Source of the DNA: an uncultured Lachnospiraceae bacterium
GTDB taxonomy: Bacteria; Bacillota; Clostridia; Lachnospirales; Anaerotignaceae
Assembly (NCBI GenBank): GCA_944384295.1
Contig: CALWSU010000005.1
Span: 1-64,000, forward strand
Direction: 5' to 3'
DNA length: 64,000 nt
In this document: piece by piece, positions 54,902 through 63,819 of the stretch
How positions within the stretch are numbered: position 1 is the stretch's first letter
Layout: each line of letters opens with the position of its first letter
Translations under genes and position numbers: made by a program
Notes under the pieces: model-generated
The model's input: the letters and a program-made list of their open reading frames with translations, nothing else
What the model was told of the DNA's origin: nothing
Databases searched by the model: none

Positions 54902-57900
54902 TTATTCTATCTTTTGTTGTGTGGCAAAGTCTACAGAAATCAATTTTGAAACACCTTTTTCCTGCATCGTCACACCATACATTACATCAGCAAATTCCAT
55001 AGTGCCTTTTCGGTGTGTAATGACAATAAACTGTGTTTCCTTTGAGAATTTCGTCAAATATTGTGCATACCGTCGCACATTGGCATCGTCTAATGCTGCT
55101 TCGATTTCATCTAAAATACAAAACGGCGATGGCTTCATTTTCAAAATCGAAAACAAGATTGCAATTGCAGTCAAAGCACGTTCTCCACCAGAAAGCAACT
55201 GCATATTTTGCAAACTTTTTCCAGGAGGTTGTGCCACAATTTCGATGGCACTTTCCAGCGCTTGCTGTTCGTCTGCCAGTTTTAAATACGCTTTGCCGCC
55301 ACCAAACATTTCTTGAAATACTACGCTGAAATTTTCAGAGATAATCGAAAATTGTTCTCGGAATTGCTGTTCCATACGTGCAGTCAATTCTGCAATCATT
55401 TCACGCAATTTTTCTTCCGCTTCCAAAATATCTTCTTTTTGTGCATTTAAGAAGCCATATCGCTCTTTTACTTCTTGATATTGTGCAATTGCGCTTACAT
55501 TGACTTCCCCGATTTGCTGCATTTGGCTTTTCCATTCTTTTCGCTGTTGTTGCAGTTGTGCATACGCGCGTGTATCTTCTTGCGTATATTGCTGTGCTTC
55601 TTCGTAAGTCATTTCATAAATATCAAAAATCTGTGCAAAAATACGCTCTTGTTCCTCACGCAAACGCTCCTGCTTTGTGGCAATACGAAATAATTCTTGC
55701 TCCAATTTCGTGATGGTTTCCTGCGCACTTTGGTTTTTTTGCTCCCAAATTTCTGCTTGCTGCGCCAATTCCGCAATTTTTTGCGTTGTTTCTGTACGTG
55801 TTTGCTGCAATTCTTCCGCTTTTTGGCGTAAAGCATTGGCATGCTGGCGCAATTGTTCTTGTTTTTCTGTGCTTTGATTCTCGTTTTTTTCCAAGAACTC
55901 TATTTGTTGTATAATATTTTCTTCTTCTTGATGTAAGGCTTGTTCTTCTTCGCGCAAACGTTGCAATGTTTCTTCGGCATTCTCTAACTGTTGTGTACTT
56001 TGTGAAACATGAATTTTCGCTTGTGTGATTTCTTCTAATAATTGTTCCCTGCGCTTGTTTTCCACACTAAAATCCTTTTGAAATGCAGATAACGCCGCAT
56101 TGGCTTGTTCCATTGCTGCTTCAGACTGTGCCAAAGCATCTTGACTTTTTACAATATCTTGTTGCGTATGATTGATTTGGGTTTCCAACTGTTCTTTTTC
56201 CAATTGCAGCAATTTTTGTTTCTGTTTGGTTTGCGCTATTTCTTCCTGCATTTTTTCAAACTCTTGCGTACCGCTATGTATGGTAACAGTCAATTTTTGC
56301 AATTCCAATTTTTTATCCATTTGCTGCATTGCGATTTCCTGCAAATCTTCTTCCGCTAACTCCAAAGTTTTTTGTAATTGTTGGATTTTGCTGTCGACTT
56401 GCTGTATTTGTTCTTGCAGTGCTTGTATTTCGCGACTTCTGCCAAATATATGACTGCTTTTTTTTGCTTGAGAACCACCAGTCATAGAACCGCCTGCATG
56501 CATCAAGTCGCCTTCTAATGTCACCATTTTATACTGATGGAGATATTGTTTTGCCAATCGTACCGCATCATCTAAAGATTCTATCACTAATATTCTGCCT
56601 AATAAATATGACATAATACCTTGATATTGCGCATCAAAACTGACCAGCGCATCAGCTGTACCCAATACACCTTTTTCATATAAAATAGATGCACTGCTTT
56701 CTAAGCTGCGTCCACGTACTGCGGTCATTGGTAAAAAAGTCGCACGTCCCAAACGTCTTTGTTTTAGGTAGGTAATGGCTGATTTTGCGTCCTCCTCTGT
56801 ACGAGTCACCACATTTTGCATGGCTCCACCCAAAGCCGATTCTATTGCCATTTCATATTGTTCTGGCACTTGCAATAATTCCCCTACTGCGCCACAAATC
56901 CCACGTTGTTGACGGTCGGGCAATTGCAATAAACTTTTGACGCTATTGTAATATCCTTCATGGTCGCGTTCCATTTCAGACAATAATTTGAAACGCGAAC
57001 GTTTTGCAGAAACTTCTCTTTCTTGATTGTGCAATGCTTGTTCCGCTTGTGTACGGTTTTGCGTTGCATGCTGATAATCCTGTTCCAAAGCCTCTAATTC
57101 TTTTTCTAAAAAAGCGACTTGTGCCTGTTGTTCTCCTGCTTTTTTCTCTAAGACTTGATAGTGAACTTCTTGTTGTTCCAAGCGGCTATCGGTTTGGGCG
57201 ATTTCATCTTCTACTTGTTTTTTGCGCATCCCAAATTGCTCTAACATCGCCTGACGTTTGGCAATTTCTCCTTTTGCTTCGGTGCCTTTACGCATTTGTT
57301 CAAAGATTTCATCTTTGACGCTTTCCGCTTGGGATTGGCTTTCTTCTAACGCCGTATGCAACGCTTGATAGGTTTCTTCTGTTTTGGTCAAATGCTCTTG
57401 TTGCTGTTGTATGGTCAAGCGCAATGCTGCAATCCGGCTGCGGCTAACTTCCTGCTCTTGTTGTTTTTGTACTTGTTGCTGCTGTTTTTGCGCAATCTCT
57501 CGTTGCATACGTGCTGCATTTTCTGCATCATGTTGCATTTGTTCTTTCGCCAGTCGCAATTTCCCTTCTGTTTTTTCAATATCGGTCATTACCTGCGTGA
57601 TACTTTCTGTACAATTTTGCAAAGCAACATTGGCTGCTTCACTTTGCTGTTTTGTATCTTGTAAAGCATCTTTTGCCTCTGCTGCTGCGTCTTGTGCCTG
57701 CGTTTGCTGCAAAGCGGCAGTTGCCGTAATATCTGCCAAATGGCATATCTCCTGTTCTGCTTGTTTGACTTCTGTACAAAATAGCGCAAGCTCTGCCTGT
57801 TTGAGTTGTTCACGCAAATCTAAATACCGCTTTGCCTGTCTGCTTTGTTCTTCTAAAGGCTCTAATTGTATTTCTAACTCTGAAATAATATCTTCTACAC

Positions 57901-58468
57901 GTAAGAGATTTTGTTTTTCTTTTTCTAATTTGCTTTCGGCTTCACTTCTTCTAGCCTTATATTTTACAATGCCTGTGGCTTCCTCAAAAATACGCCTGCG
58001 TTCCTCGCCTTTGGCATTCAAAATTTCATCAATCCGTCCCTGACCAATGATGGAATATCCTTCCCGTCCCACGCCGGTATCCATAAATAATTCTTGTACA
58101 TCTTTCAGACGGCAAGTTGTACCATTGATACGATATTCACTTTCACCTGAACGAAATACCCTTCTGGTAACCTGCACTTCTGAAAACTCCAAAGGCATAC
58201 GACCATCTTGATTATCTATTACAATACTGACTTCTGCAAAACCTTGTGGTTTACGCGTTTCGGTACCAGCAAAAATAATATCTTCCATTTTATCCCCACG
58301 CAGGCTTTTGGCTCTTTGCTCTCCCAATACCCAACGCACCGCATCAGATACATTGCTTTTGCCGCTGCCATTGGGTCCCACTACGGCAGTGATTCCTGGA
58401 TTAAATTCTAATTTTACTTTTTCTGGAAAGGACTTAAAGCCTTGTAAATCCAATCGTTTTAAGTACAT
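54902..58468 (-). CDS. smc: Chromosome segregation protein SMC
   Basis: A full-length 1188-residue SMC. The N-terminal head has GPNGSGKSN and the Q-loop; long coiled coils flank a hinge near residues 500-680 (QRGICGAVGELLQVPEQY, GRATFLPMTAV); the C-terminal head has the signature LLSGGERALTAIA and Walker B FCILDEIEAALDDANV. It loads on DNA with ScpAB to organise chromosomes. The usual upstream neighbour rnc is replaced here by the pyrC-like gene. Confidence 0.98.
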   Translation of the reverse strand: MYLKRLDLQGFKSFPEKVKLEFNPGITAVVGPNGSGKSNVSDAVRWVLGEQRAKSLRGDKMEDIIFAGTETRKPQGFAEVSIVIDNQDGRMPLEFSEVQVTRRVFRSGESEYRINGTTCRLKDVQELFMDTGVGREGYSIIGQGRIDEILNAKGEERRRIFEEATGIVKYKARRSEAESKLEKEKQNLLRVEDIISELEIQLEPLEEQSRQAKRYLDLREQLKQAELALFCTEVKQAEQEICHLADITATAALQQTQAQDAAAEAKDALQDTKQQSEAANVALQNCTESITQVMTDIEKTEGKLRLAKEQMQHDAENAARMQREIAQKQQQQVQKQQEQEVSRSRIAALRLTIQQQQEHLTKTEETYQALHTALEESQSQAESVKDEIFEQMRKGTEAKGEIAKRQAMLEQFGMRKKQVEDEIAQTDSRLEQQEVHYQVLEKKAGEQQAQVAFLEKELEALEQDYQHATQNRTQAEQALHNQEREVSAKRSRFKLLSEMERDHEGYYNSVKSLLQLPDRQQRGICGAVGELLQVPEQYEMAIESALGGAMQNVVTRTEEDAKSAITYLKQRRLGRATFLPMTAVRGRSLESSASILYEKGVLGTADALVSFDAQYQGIMSYLLGRILVIESLDDAVRLAKQYLHQYKMVTLEGDLMHAGGSMTGGSQAKKSSHIFGRSREIQALQEQIQQVDSKIQQLQKTLELAEEDLQEIAMQQMDKKLELQKLTVTIHSGTQEFEKMQEEIAQTKQKQKLLQLEKEQLETQINHTQQDIVKSQDALAQSEAAMEQANAALSAFQKDFSVENKRREQLLEEITQAKIHVSQSTQQLENAEETLQRLREEEQALHQEEENIIQQIEFLEKNENQSTEKQEQLRQHANALRQKAEELQQTRTETTQKIAELAQQAEIWEQKNQSAQETITKLEQELFRIATKQERLREEQERIFAQIFDIYEMTYEEAQQYTQEDTRAYAQLQQQRKEWKSQMQQIGEVNVSAIAQYQEVKERYGFLNAQKEDILEAEEKLREMIAELTARMEQQFREQFSIISENFSVVFQEMFGGGKAYLKLADEQQALESAIEIVAQPPGKSLQNMQLLSGGERALTAIAILFSILKMKPSPFCILDEIEAALDDANVRRYAQYLTKFSKETQFIVITHRKGTMEFADVMYGVTMQEKGVSKLISVDFATQQKIE

Positions 58469-58514
58469 AACTCACCTCATTGTTGCCCACCACACAAAGC
58501 CAAATCATCACAAA

Positions 58515-59789
58515 CTATATTTGTATTGCGCCGCCTACAATGGTATGGCAAACTCTGCCTTTGAGTTGAAATCCCGCAAACGGTGAAAATTTTGCTTTAG
58601 AAGCAAATTCCTTTGGTTCCACCTTGTATGGCTGTGTGGTTTCTATGACAATCAAATCCGCATCATTTCCCACTGCAATGACACCTTTTTGTGTTAATTT
58701 CAAAATTTCAGCAGGTTTTTTCGACATCATTTCGCTCAAACGCTCCAAAGAAATCACACCTGTATCTACCAAATAGGTATAACTAATGGCAAAAGCCGTT
58801 TCCCATGCGGATATACCGTAGGCAGCATTTCCAAATTCTTTATTTTTTTCATTTTGTGGGGTAGGACTATGCCCTGAAGCAATGACATCAATCGTACCAT
58901 CTGCAATACCTTCCAAAATCGCCTGTACGTCATCATGTGTGCGCAATGGAGGGTCTACTTTCACATATGTGTTATAATCTTCTACATCTTCTTCTGTCAA
59001 TGCGAAATAATGTGGACACGTTTCACATGTGACTGCAATCCCTCTTTTTTTGGCATCACGCACCATACGAATCGCACCTCTTGTGCTGATGGTCGCAATA
59101 TGCAAACGTGCGCCTGTTGTTTCTGCTAACAATATATTTCTAGCAACATGCAGTTCTTCTGCCTCTCTTGGCATACCTGCAAGCCCTAAACATGCCGCAG
59201 TATAGCCTTCATTCATGACACCTTTTCCAGATAAGGTTCTATCTTCACAATGTGTCATAACTGGCAAATCGAACATTTTTGTATAACGCATGACATTACG
59301 CAAAAAAGCCGCACTATCAATAATTTCATCTCCATCTGAAATACCTACAATGCCAGCCTGATACATTTCCCCAATTTCTGCCAAATCTCTGCCTTCACAG
59401 CCCATAGACATACTGCCATATGGAAAAATATTGACAGAATCCTGTGCTTTTGCTTTTGAAATGATATATTCTACCACTGTTTTATTATCAATCACGGGCT
59501 TTGTATTGGGTTCACAGGTAATACTTGTAAAGCCACCCTTTGCCGCACTTGCCGCTGAAGTTTCAATATCTTCAATATTTTCAAACCCTGGCTCACAGAT
59601 ATTGCAATGCATATCAATCAATCCCGCTAATACATACTTTCCTGCAACATCTAATATCGTTTCGCCTTTGGGCTGCAAGCCTGTTTTGATTTCTGTAATT
59701 TTACCATTCTGAATCCGTATATCGCACAATGTTTTTGGTATCGCTTCGCCACTGCACAAGCGGCAATTTTTCAACAACAAATCTTTCAT
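58515..59789 (-). CDS. PyrC-like dihydroorotase homologue with degenerate active site
   Basis: A 424-residue type I dihydroorotase homologue that is full length and otherwise well conserved (PNTKPVID, HCED, PPLRT). The catalytic residues are mostly lost: the HxHxR motif reads H61-C-N63-I-C65, the second bridging-region His (AHVST) is T233 within IATIST, and the catalytic Asp of TDHAPH is G306 in ASGHSPT; MNPP reads KVDPP. H180 and SD at 151-152 remain. It is therefore unlikely to be an active dihydroorotase; a structural or regulatory partner of the adjacent PyrB-like protein, as with the inactive PyrC' of Pseudomonas, is the leading idea. It overlaps the pyrB-like stop by ATGA. Confidence 0.85.
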   Translation of the reverse strand: MKDLLLKNCRLCSGEAIPKTLCDIRIQNGKITEIKTGLQPKGETILDVAGKYVLAGLIDMHCNICEPGFENIEDIETSAASAAKGGFTSITCEPNTKPVIDNKTVVEYIISKAKAQDSVNIFPYGSMSMGCEGRDLAEIGEMYQAGIVGISDGDEIIDSAAFLRNVMRYTKMFDLPVMTHCEDRTLSGKGVMNEGYTAACLGLAGMPREAEELHVARNILLAETTGARLHIATISTRGAIRMVRDAKKRGIAVTCETCPHYFALTEEDVEDYNTYVKVDPPLRTHDDVQAILEGIADGTIDVIASGHSPTPQNEKNKEFGNAAYGISAWETAFAISYTYLVDTGVISLERLSEMMSKKPAEILKLTQKGVIAVGNDADLIVIETTQPYKVEPKEFASKAKFSPFAGFQLKGRVCHTIVGGAIQI

Positions 59790-60715
59790 ACCAAGCCACC
59801 CCCCATTTGTGACAATATATAGAACATTGCCATACGTACCGCAACACTATTTGCAATCTGGTCATTGATGATACATTGTGGACTATCAATCACACCGCCT
59901 GAAATCTCAATCCCTCTTTGAATGGGTCCGGGGTGCATGACAATAGCATCCGGCTTTGCATATTGCAGTAACTTATGGTCTATGCGGAAAAATCGTTTAT
60001 ATTCGTCCAATGTTGGCAAATTCATTTTATCCTGCGTTTCTAAGCGCATACGAGTTGTTAATATAACGTCTGCATCTTGTACTGCTTTTTTCGATTCATA
60101 ATGTACTGTAACACCGAATCTTTCCATTTCGGGTAATAACAATGTCGGTGGTCCTGCGACATGTACCTCAGCACCCAATTTTGTCAAGCCCCAAATATTG
60201 CTTTTTGCCACACGACTATGTAAAAAATCTCCAATCATAGCAACTTTTAAGCCTTCAAATTTACCTTTGCTTTCTTTGATTGTTAGTAAATCCAACAAAG
60301 ATTGACCCGGATTTTCATTATATCCATCACCCGCATTGATGACAGATGCTTCGACACATTTTGCCAGCAAACGCGCTGCACCCGCCATAGGATGACGCAA
60401 AATGATAAAGTCTGCACCCATCTGGTCAATCAATTGTCCCATATCCTGCAAGCTTTCTCGTTCCATATCGTGTGCAGAATTTGTCATATCTACCACATTT
60501 GCGCTCAAATGTTGTGCTGCCAATTCATAGGATAATTTTGCTCTTGCACTTTGTTCATAAAATAATATAATGACAGATTTTCCTTGTAAATGTGGGGATT
60601 TTTTATTTTTTTGATTTAAGATATATTTCATGGTTTCGGCTGTTGTCAGGATATAGCGAATATCCTCTGCCGTCAAATCACGTAATCCAAAAAAGTCCTT
60701 CCGATGTAGTGACAT
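59786..60715 (-). CDS. PyrB-like aspartate carbamoyltransferase homologue with degenerate active site
   Basis: A 309-residue ATCase homologue with conserved fold elements (ILFYEQS, RHPMAGA, INAGDG, GDFLHSRVAKSN, MHPGP). Key ligand residues are changed: the STRTR carbamoyl-phosphate loop reads SARAK (56-60); the lysine-bearing KGE motif contributed by the neighbouring subunit reads ERE (85-87); HPTQ reads NPGQ (135-138); the later RxQ motif reads RMR; PxNRG reads PIQRG. Loss of both Thr, the Lys and the His argues against normal catalysis. The start is the second ATG, 8 bases after AGGAGG. It is coupled to the PyrC-like gene, and lspA-rluD lie upstream as in the ancestral pyr region. Confidence 0.85.
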   Translation of the reverse strand: MSLHRKDFFGLRDLTAEDIRYILTTAETMKYILNQKNKKSPHLQGKSVIILFYEQSARAKLSYELAAQHLSANVVDMTNSAHDMERESLQDMGQLIDQMGADFIILRHPMAGAARLLAKCVEASVINAGDGYNENPGQSLLDLLTIKESKGKFEGLKVAMIGDFLHSRVAKSNIWGLTKLGAEVHVAGPPTLLLPEMERFGVTVHYESKKAVQDADVILTTRMRLETQDKMNLPTLDEYKRFFRIDHKLLQYAKPDAIVMHPGPIQRGIEISGGVIDSPQCIINDQIANSVAVRMAMFYILSQMGGGLV

Positions 60716-60737
60716 TGGCATTTCCTCCTGTCATACT

Positions 60738-60806
60738 GTTTCCTGTCATATCTTTGTATCTTTATATCTTTTATCGTTTGATACCTTTCTATCTTTTATC
60801 TTTTAT
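60738..60806. repeat. Degenerate TATCTTT-like repeats in the pyrB-like leader
   Basis: Several spaced copies of TATCTTTN (AAAGATA on the coding strand) fill the gap between rluD and the pyrB-like ribosome site; CCTGTCATA is also duplicated next to it. Confidence 0.7.
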
Positions 60807-60817
60807 TTTTTATGTTT

Positions 60818-61738
60818 TTATGCTTTCAAACGTGTCAACAGGGTTTCAAAATATGGCGGCAAAGGTGCTTCAAATTCCATATATTCTCCTGTAGAAGGAT
60901 GTCGAAAACCCAACACGCGCGCATGCAAGACTTGTCCCTCTAAACCAAAAGGCTGTTTTTTCTTCCCATATACTGTATCTCCTAACAGTGGATGTCCAAT
61001 ATACGTCATGTGTACACGAATTTGATGGGTGCGCCCTGTTTCCAACTGTGCTTCGATGAGCGTAAAATTCCCCAAACGCTCCAACACACGGTAATGTGTG
61101 ACTGCATGCCGGCTATGTTTTTGTGTCACAGCCATTTTTTTTCTATCTTGTGGATTTCTGCCAATTGGCTGGTCGACCGTTCCACTTTCTTCGGAAAATC
61201 CATTATATACGATTGCATTATATTTTCGTGTAATGCTGTGTACCGCTAACTGCTCCGCCAAAGATTGATGTGCTGCATTATTCTTTGCTACCATCAATAC
61301 ACCTGATGTATCTTTATCAATGCGATGCACAATACCTGGACGTTTTTCTCCATTGATTCCAGAAAGTTCTGCGCCACAATGATACATCAGTGCATTGACC
61401 AATGTACCACTGGTATGTCCTGGCGCGGGGTGCACCACCATACCTTGCGGCTTATTCAATACAATCACATCTTGATCCTCATATAAAATATCAAGTGGTA
61501 TATTTTCTGGTAAAATTTCCGGTTCTGCCACATCTGGTATTTGCACATCTATGACGTCTTTTTCTCGCAGTTTATAATTCGGTTTCACAGCTTTGCCATT
61601 GAGTTGTATGTGACCTTGCTCCATCAGTTTTTGTACACCACTTCTGGATACATCTTCCAAAGCGTCCGCTAAAAATACATCAATACGTATGCCAATATCC
61701 TCTTTTTCTGCTGCAAATGTCATATATTCCATATTCAT
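60818..61738 (-). CDS. RluD-family pseudouridine synthase
   Basis: A 306-residue protein with an N-terminal S4 domain (IRIDVFLADALEDVSRSGVQ) and a pseudouridine synthase domain with the catalytic Asp in HRIDKDTSGVLMVAKN, plus the GRTHQIRVHM motif. By position after lspA it corresponds to YlyB of B. subtilis; the modified uridines of 23S rRNA are assumed. The ATG overlaps the lspA stop by four bases. Confidence 0.93.
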   Translation of the reverse strand: MNMEYMTFAAEKEDIGIRIDVFLADALEDVSRSGVQKLMEQGHIQLNGKAVKPNYKLREKDVIDVQIPDVAEPEILPENIPLDILYEDQDVIVLNKPQGMVVHPAPGHTSGTLVNALMYHCGAELSGINGEKRPGIVHRIDKDTSGVLMVAKNNAAHQSLAEQLAVHSITRKYNAIVYNGFSEESGTVDQPIGRNPQDRKKMAVTQKHSRHAVTHYRVLERLGNFTLIEAQLETGRTHQIRVHMTYIGHPLLGDTVYGKKKQPFGLEGQVLHARVLGFRHPSTGEYMEFEAPLPPYFETLLTRLKA

Positions 61739-62217
61739 TCTTCTTTCTTTTTCTCTTTATCCTCTCGTATCACAAACAACATCAAAACACATAATAGTAT
61801 TACACCACATACCACATAAATATCTGCAACATTAAACACAGGCCATTGTATAAATGTAAATTCAAAAAAGTCTACTACATACCCACGAAAAATACGGTCA
61901 ATTACATTTCCAACTGCACCCGCCAAAACCATAATCAATGCCACACGTACTAGATTGTATTCTTTTTTCTTTGGTAATGTCATAAAATAGTATACCAAAA
62001 TAGCTACAATCACGGCAACCATCAATAATATGATCCATTTTTTGCCCGAAAGCATACCAAATGCCACACCACGATTTTCTACAAACGTAAAATCTAAAAC
62101 ACCATCTAACACAGTAATATTATCTATGGGTTTTAGCTGTGTTACTGCTAAATACTTTGTCCATTGATCTAAGCCAATCATCACTAGAACTGCCACCAAA
62201 GACAGTACCCACATCAT
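61735..62217 (-). CDS. lspA: Lipoprotein signal peptidase LspA
   Basis: A 160-residue signal peptidase II with four membrane helices and both catalytic Asp motifs, GNVIDRIFRGYVVDF and FNVADIYVV. It cleaves prolipoproteins after lipid attachment. Of two adjacent ATGs, the first (62217) is 9 bases after AAGGTGG and is chosen; the long frame to 62502 overlaps divIVA and is read-through. Coupled to rluD. Confidence 0.95.
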   Translation of the reverse strand: MMWVLSLVAVLVMIGLDQWTKYLAVTQLKPIDNITVLDGVLDFTFVENRGVAFGMLSGKKWIILLMVAVIVAILVYYFMTLPKKKEYNLVRVALIMVLAGAVGNVIDRIFRGYVVDFFEFTFIQWPVFNVADIYVVCGVILLCVLMLFVIREDKEKKKEE

Positions 62218-62360
62218 GTATGTTCCACCTTTCTTATCCTTCCAATGCTTCTTACTGTTTGATTCTGCAAAAAACAAAAATGGACGAAAACATTTTTTCT
62301 TTACGCTTTCGTCTATCTCTTGCCCAACAGGATTGACACATATTTTTTGAATGCGCAACA

Positions 62361-62401
62361 ATTGACTGAAAGAAACAAACCATTTGTTTCCTTCAGTCAA
62401 T
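62361..62401 (-). terminator. Long hairpin between divIVA and lspA
   Basis: ATTGACTGAA-GGAAACAAA pairs almost perfectly with its complement around a three-base loop. The minus-strand tail is only modestly T-rich, so partial termination is likely. Confidence 0.7.
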
Positions 62402-62428
62402 CTATCCTGTGATTTGCCCAATATTGTA

Positions 62429-62959
62429 TTATGTATTTTGTTCCAATTGCGCTTCTTTCTCCGCCAAAATCTCGTTTTTATCCAACAATTCAATTTCAGC
62501 ATAGAGCAATAATTTCACTCTGGCGCGCATCAATTCATAACGATTCTGCAATGCAGAAATGTCTTGCTCCATTTCATATACTTTGGTACGTGCATTTGCC
62601 AAAATCTCATCACGTTCCAATTTTGCACGTGCAATGATTTGTTCTGCTTCTGCTTTTGCAGTTGCTTTTGTTTCTTCTGCGGCTGCTTCTGCCAATGTCA
62701 AAGTACGTTCCAAAGTTTTTTCTAAATTGCGTAAACGCTCTGTATCTTCTACTGCTGGTTGCACCACTTGTACTGGCTGTACCGGCTGTATCGGCTGGAT
62801 AGGTTCTGCCTGTTTTTGTTTTGCGCGTTCCATACTCTCCCGATACAAGCGCTCATAGTCCTCATAGATATCATCTAAAAAAGTATCTACTTCTTCTGGA
62901 GAATAGCCTACTGCTACTTTTTTAAAATCCTTTGTCGCAATATCATTGGGTGTGACCAC
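62429..62959 (-). CDS. divIVA: DivIVA-domain cell-division/polarity protein
   Basis: A 176-residue coiled-coil protein. The N-terminal VTPNDIATKDFKKVAVGYSP and EVDTFLDDI form the membrane-binding DivIVA domain. A Pro/Gln repeat (IQPIQPVQPVQVVQP) links it to a long coiled coil. DivIVA marks curved membranes at septa and poles. The start is GTG at 62959 with AAGGAGG seven bases upstream; in-frame ATGs upstream would place that site inside the protein. ylmH upstream is the usual neighbour. Confidence 0.92.
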   Translation of the reverse strand: MVTPNDIATKDFKKVAVGYSPEEVDTFLDDIYEDYERLYRESMERAKQKQAEPIQPIQPVQPVQVVQPAVEDTERLRNLEKTLERTLTLAEAAAEETKATAKAEAEQIIARAKLERDEILANARTKVYEMEQDISALQNRYELMRARVKLLLYAEIELLDKNEILAEKEAQLEQNT

Positions 62960-62978
62960 AACAAAACCTCCTTGTCCT

Positions 62979-63767
62979 TTATACATATACGCCAACTTCT
63001 AAACCAATACGTTCCTTTTTGTTTTTGCCGCCTATAGACAGAATGCGAAAACGTCCATATCCTCTGATGGATACCATATCGCCTTCTTTTAATAAAAAGG
63101 AAGCATTGGTCACTGTATTCCAATTTACATTTGCTTTTTCCGCAGCAATCAATGTTTGAATTTTGCCACGGGAAAGATGCAGTACGCCACTTGCTACGCC
63201 ATCTAATCGCAAAGAAGCCACTGTCAATCTACGTATGTCAATTTCCTTTTGTATGATGATTTCGTTACATGCAGTCCGTGTCACACGCACGGGGGTACGT
63301 GAAACCTTTGTCAATTGTGTTGTAATATATTCTGCAATTTCTTCTTTGACAAAACAGATTGTTTCCTGTGTACCAACGAAAATATCGCCTATTTTCCCGC
63401 GGTCAATTCCCAAACCCAATATAGAACCCAAATAATCTCTATGACTCAAATCAGATTGTGCAAACTTTTGTGGCAAAGAGATACGCAATGCACAAATTGG
63501 AAATGCATCTGCATCCAATGTCATATAGTCCGGTGCAAAACCCAACATTCGTCTTTCACTTTCCGTATGTCCGCCAAATGCCATAACTTGCAAATCTGGT
63601 TCATATTGCAGCTTGTCCAAAAATTTTCCGCTTTTTGCCATATCTAAAAAATCGGTAAACGCATAACAATGACGTTTCCAACTGAAAGCAGCCTGATCCA
63701 GAACTTTTGCAAACAAAAGTCTTTCTTCAGGCTGTGTGATCGTCTGTAATAATGCCTGTTTATTCAA
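62979..63767 (-). CDS. ylmH: YlmH S4-domain RNA-binding protein
   Basis: A 262-residue protein. YlmH of Firmicutes has an N-terminal domain (FTDFLDMAKSG, VMAFGGHTESERRMLGFAP, DRGKIGDIFVG) and a C-terminal S4 RNA-binding domain (ASGVLHLSRGKIQTLI, EGDMVSIRGYGRFRI). Recent work links the family to ribosome-associated quality control and division-site RNA binding. The start is TTG at 63767, preceded by GGAGGG. Confidence 0.93.
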   Translation of the reverse strand: MNKQALLQTITQPEERLLFAKVLDQAAFSWKRHCYAFTDFLDMAKSGKFLDKLQYEPDLQVMAFGGHTESERRMLGFAPDYMTLDADAFPICALRISLPQKFAQSDLSHRDYLGSILGLGIDRGKIGDIFVGTQETICFVKEEIAEYITTQLTKVSRTPVRVTRTACNEIIIQKEIDIRRLTVASLRLDGVASGVLHLSRGKIQTLIAAEKANVNWNTVTNASFLLKEGDMVSIRGYGRFRILSIGGKNKKERIGLEVGVYV

Positions 63768-63819
63768 ATGGACTCCCTCCGCTTTTGCAGATGATCAACA
63801 AAATCCTTCCTAACTCTTA

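Noticed and set aside
62218-62502. N-terminal extension of lspA
   Set aside because: It would overlap divIVA and its terminator hairpin; LspA begins with the membrane segment at 62217.
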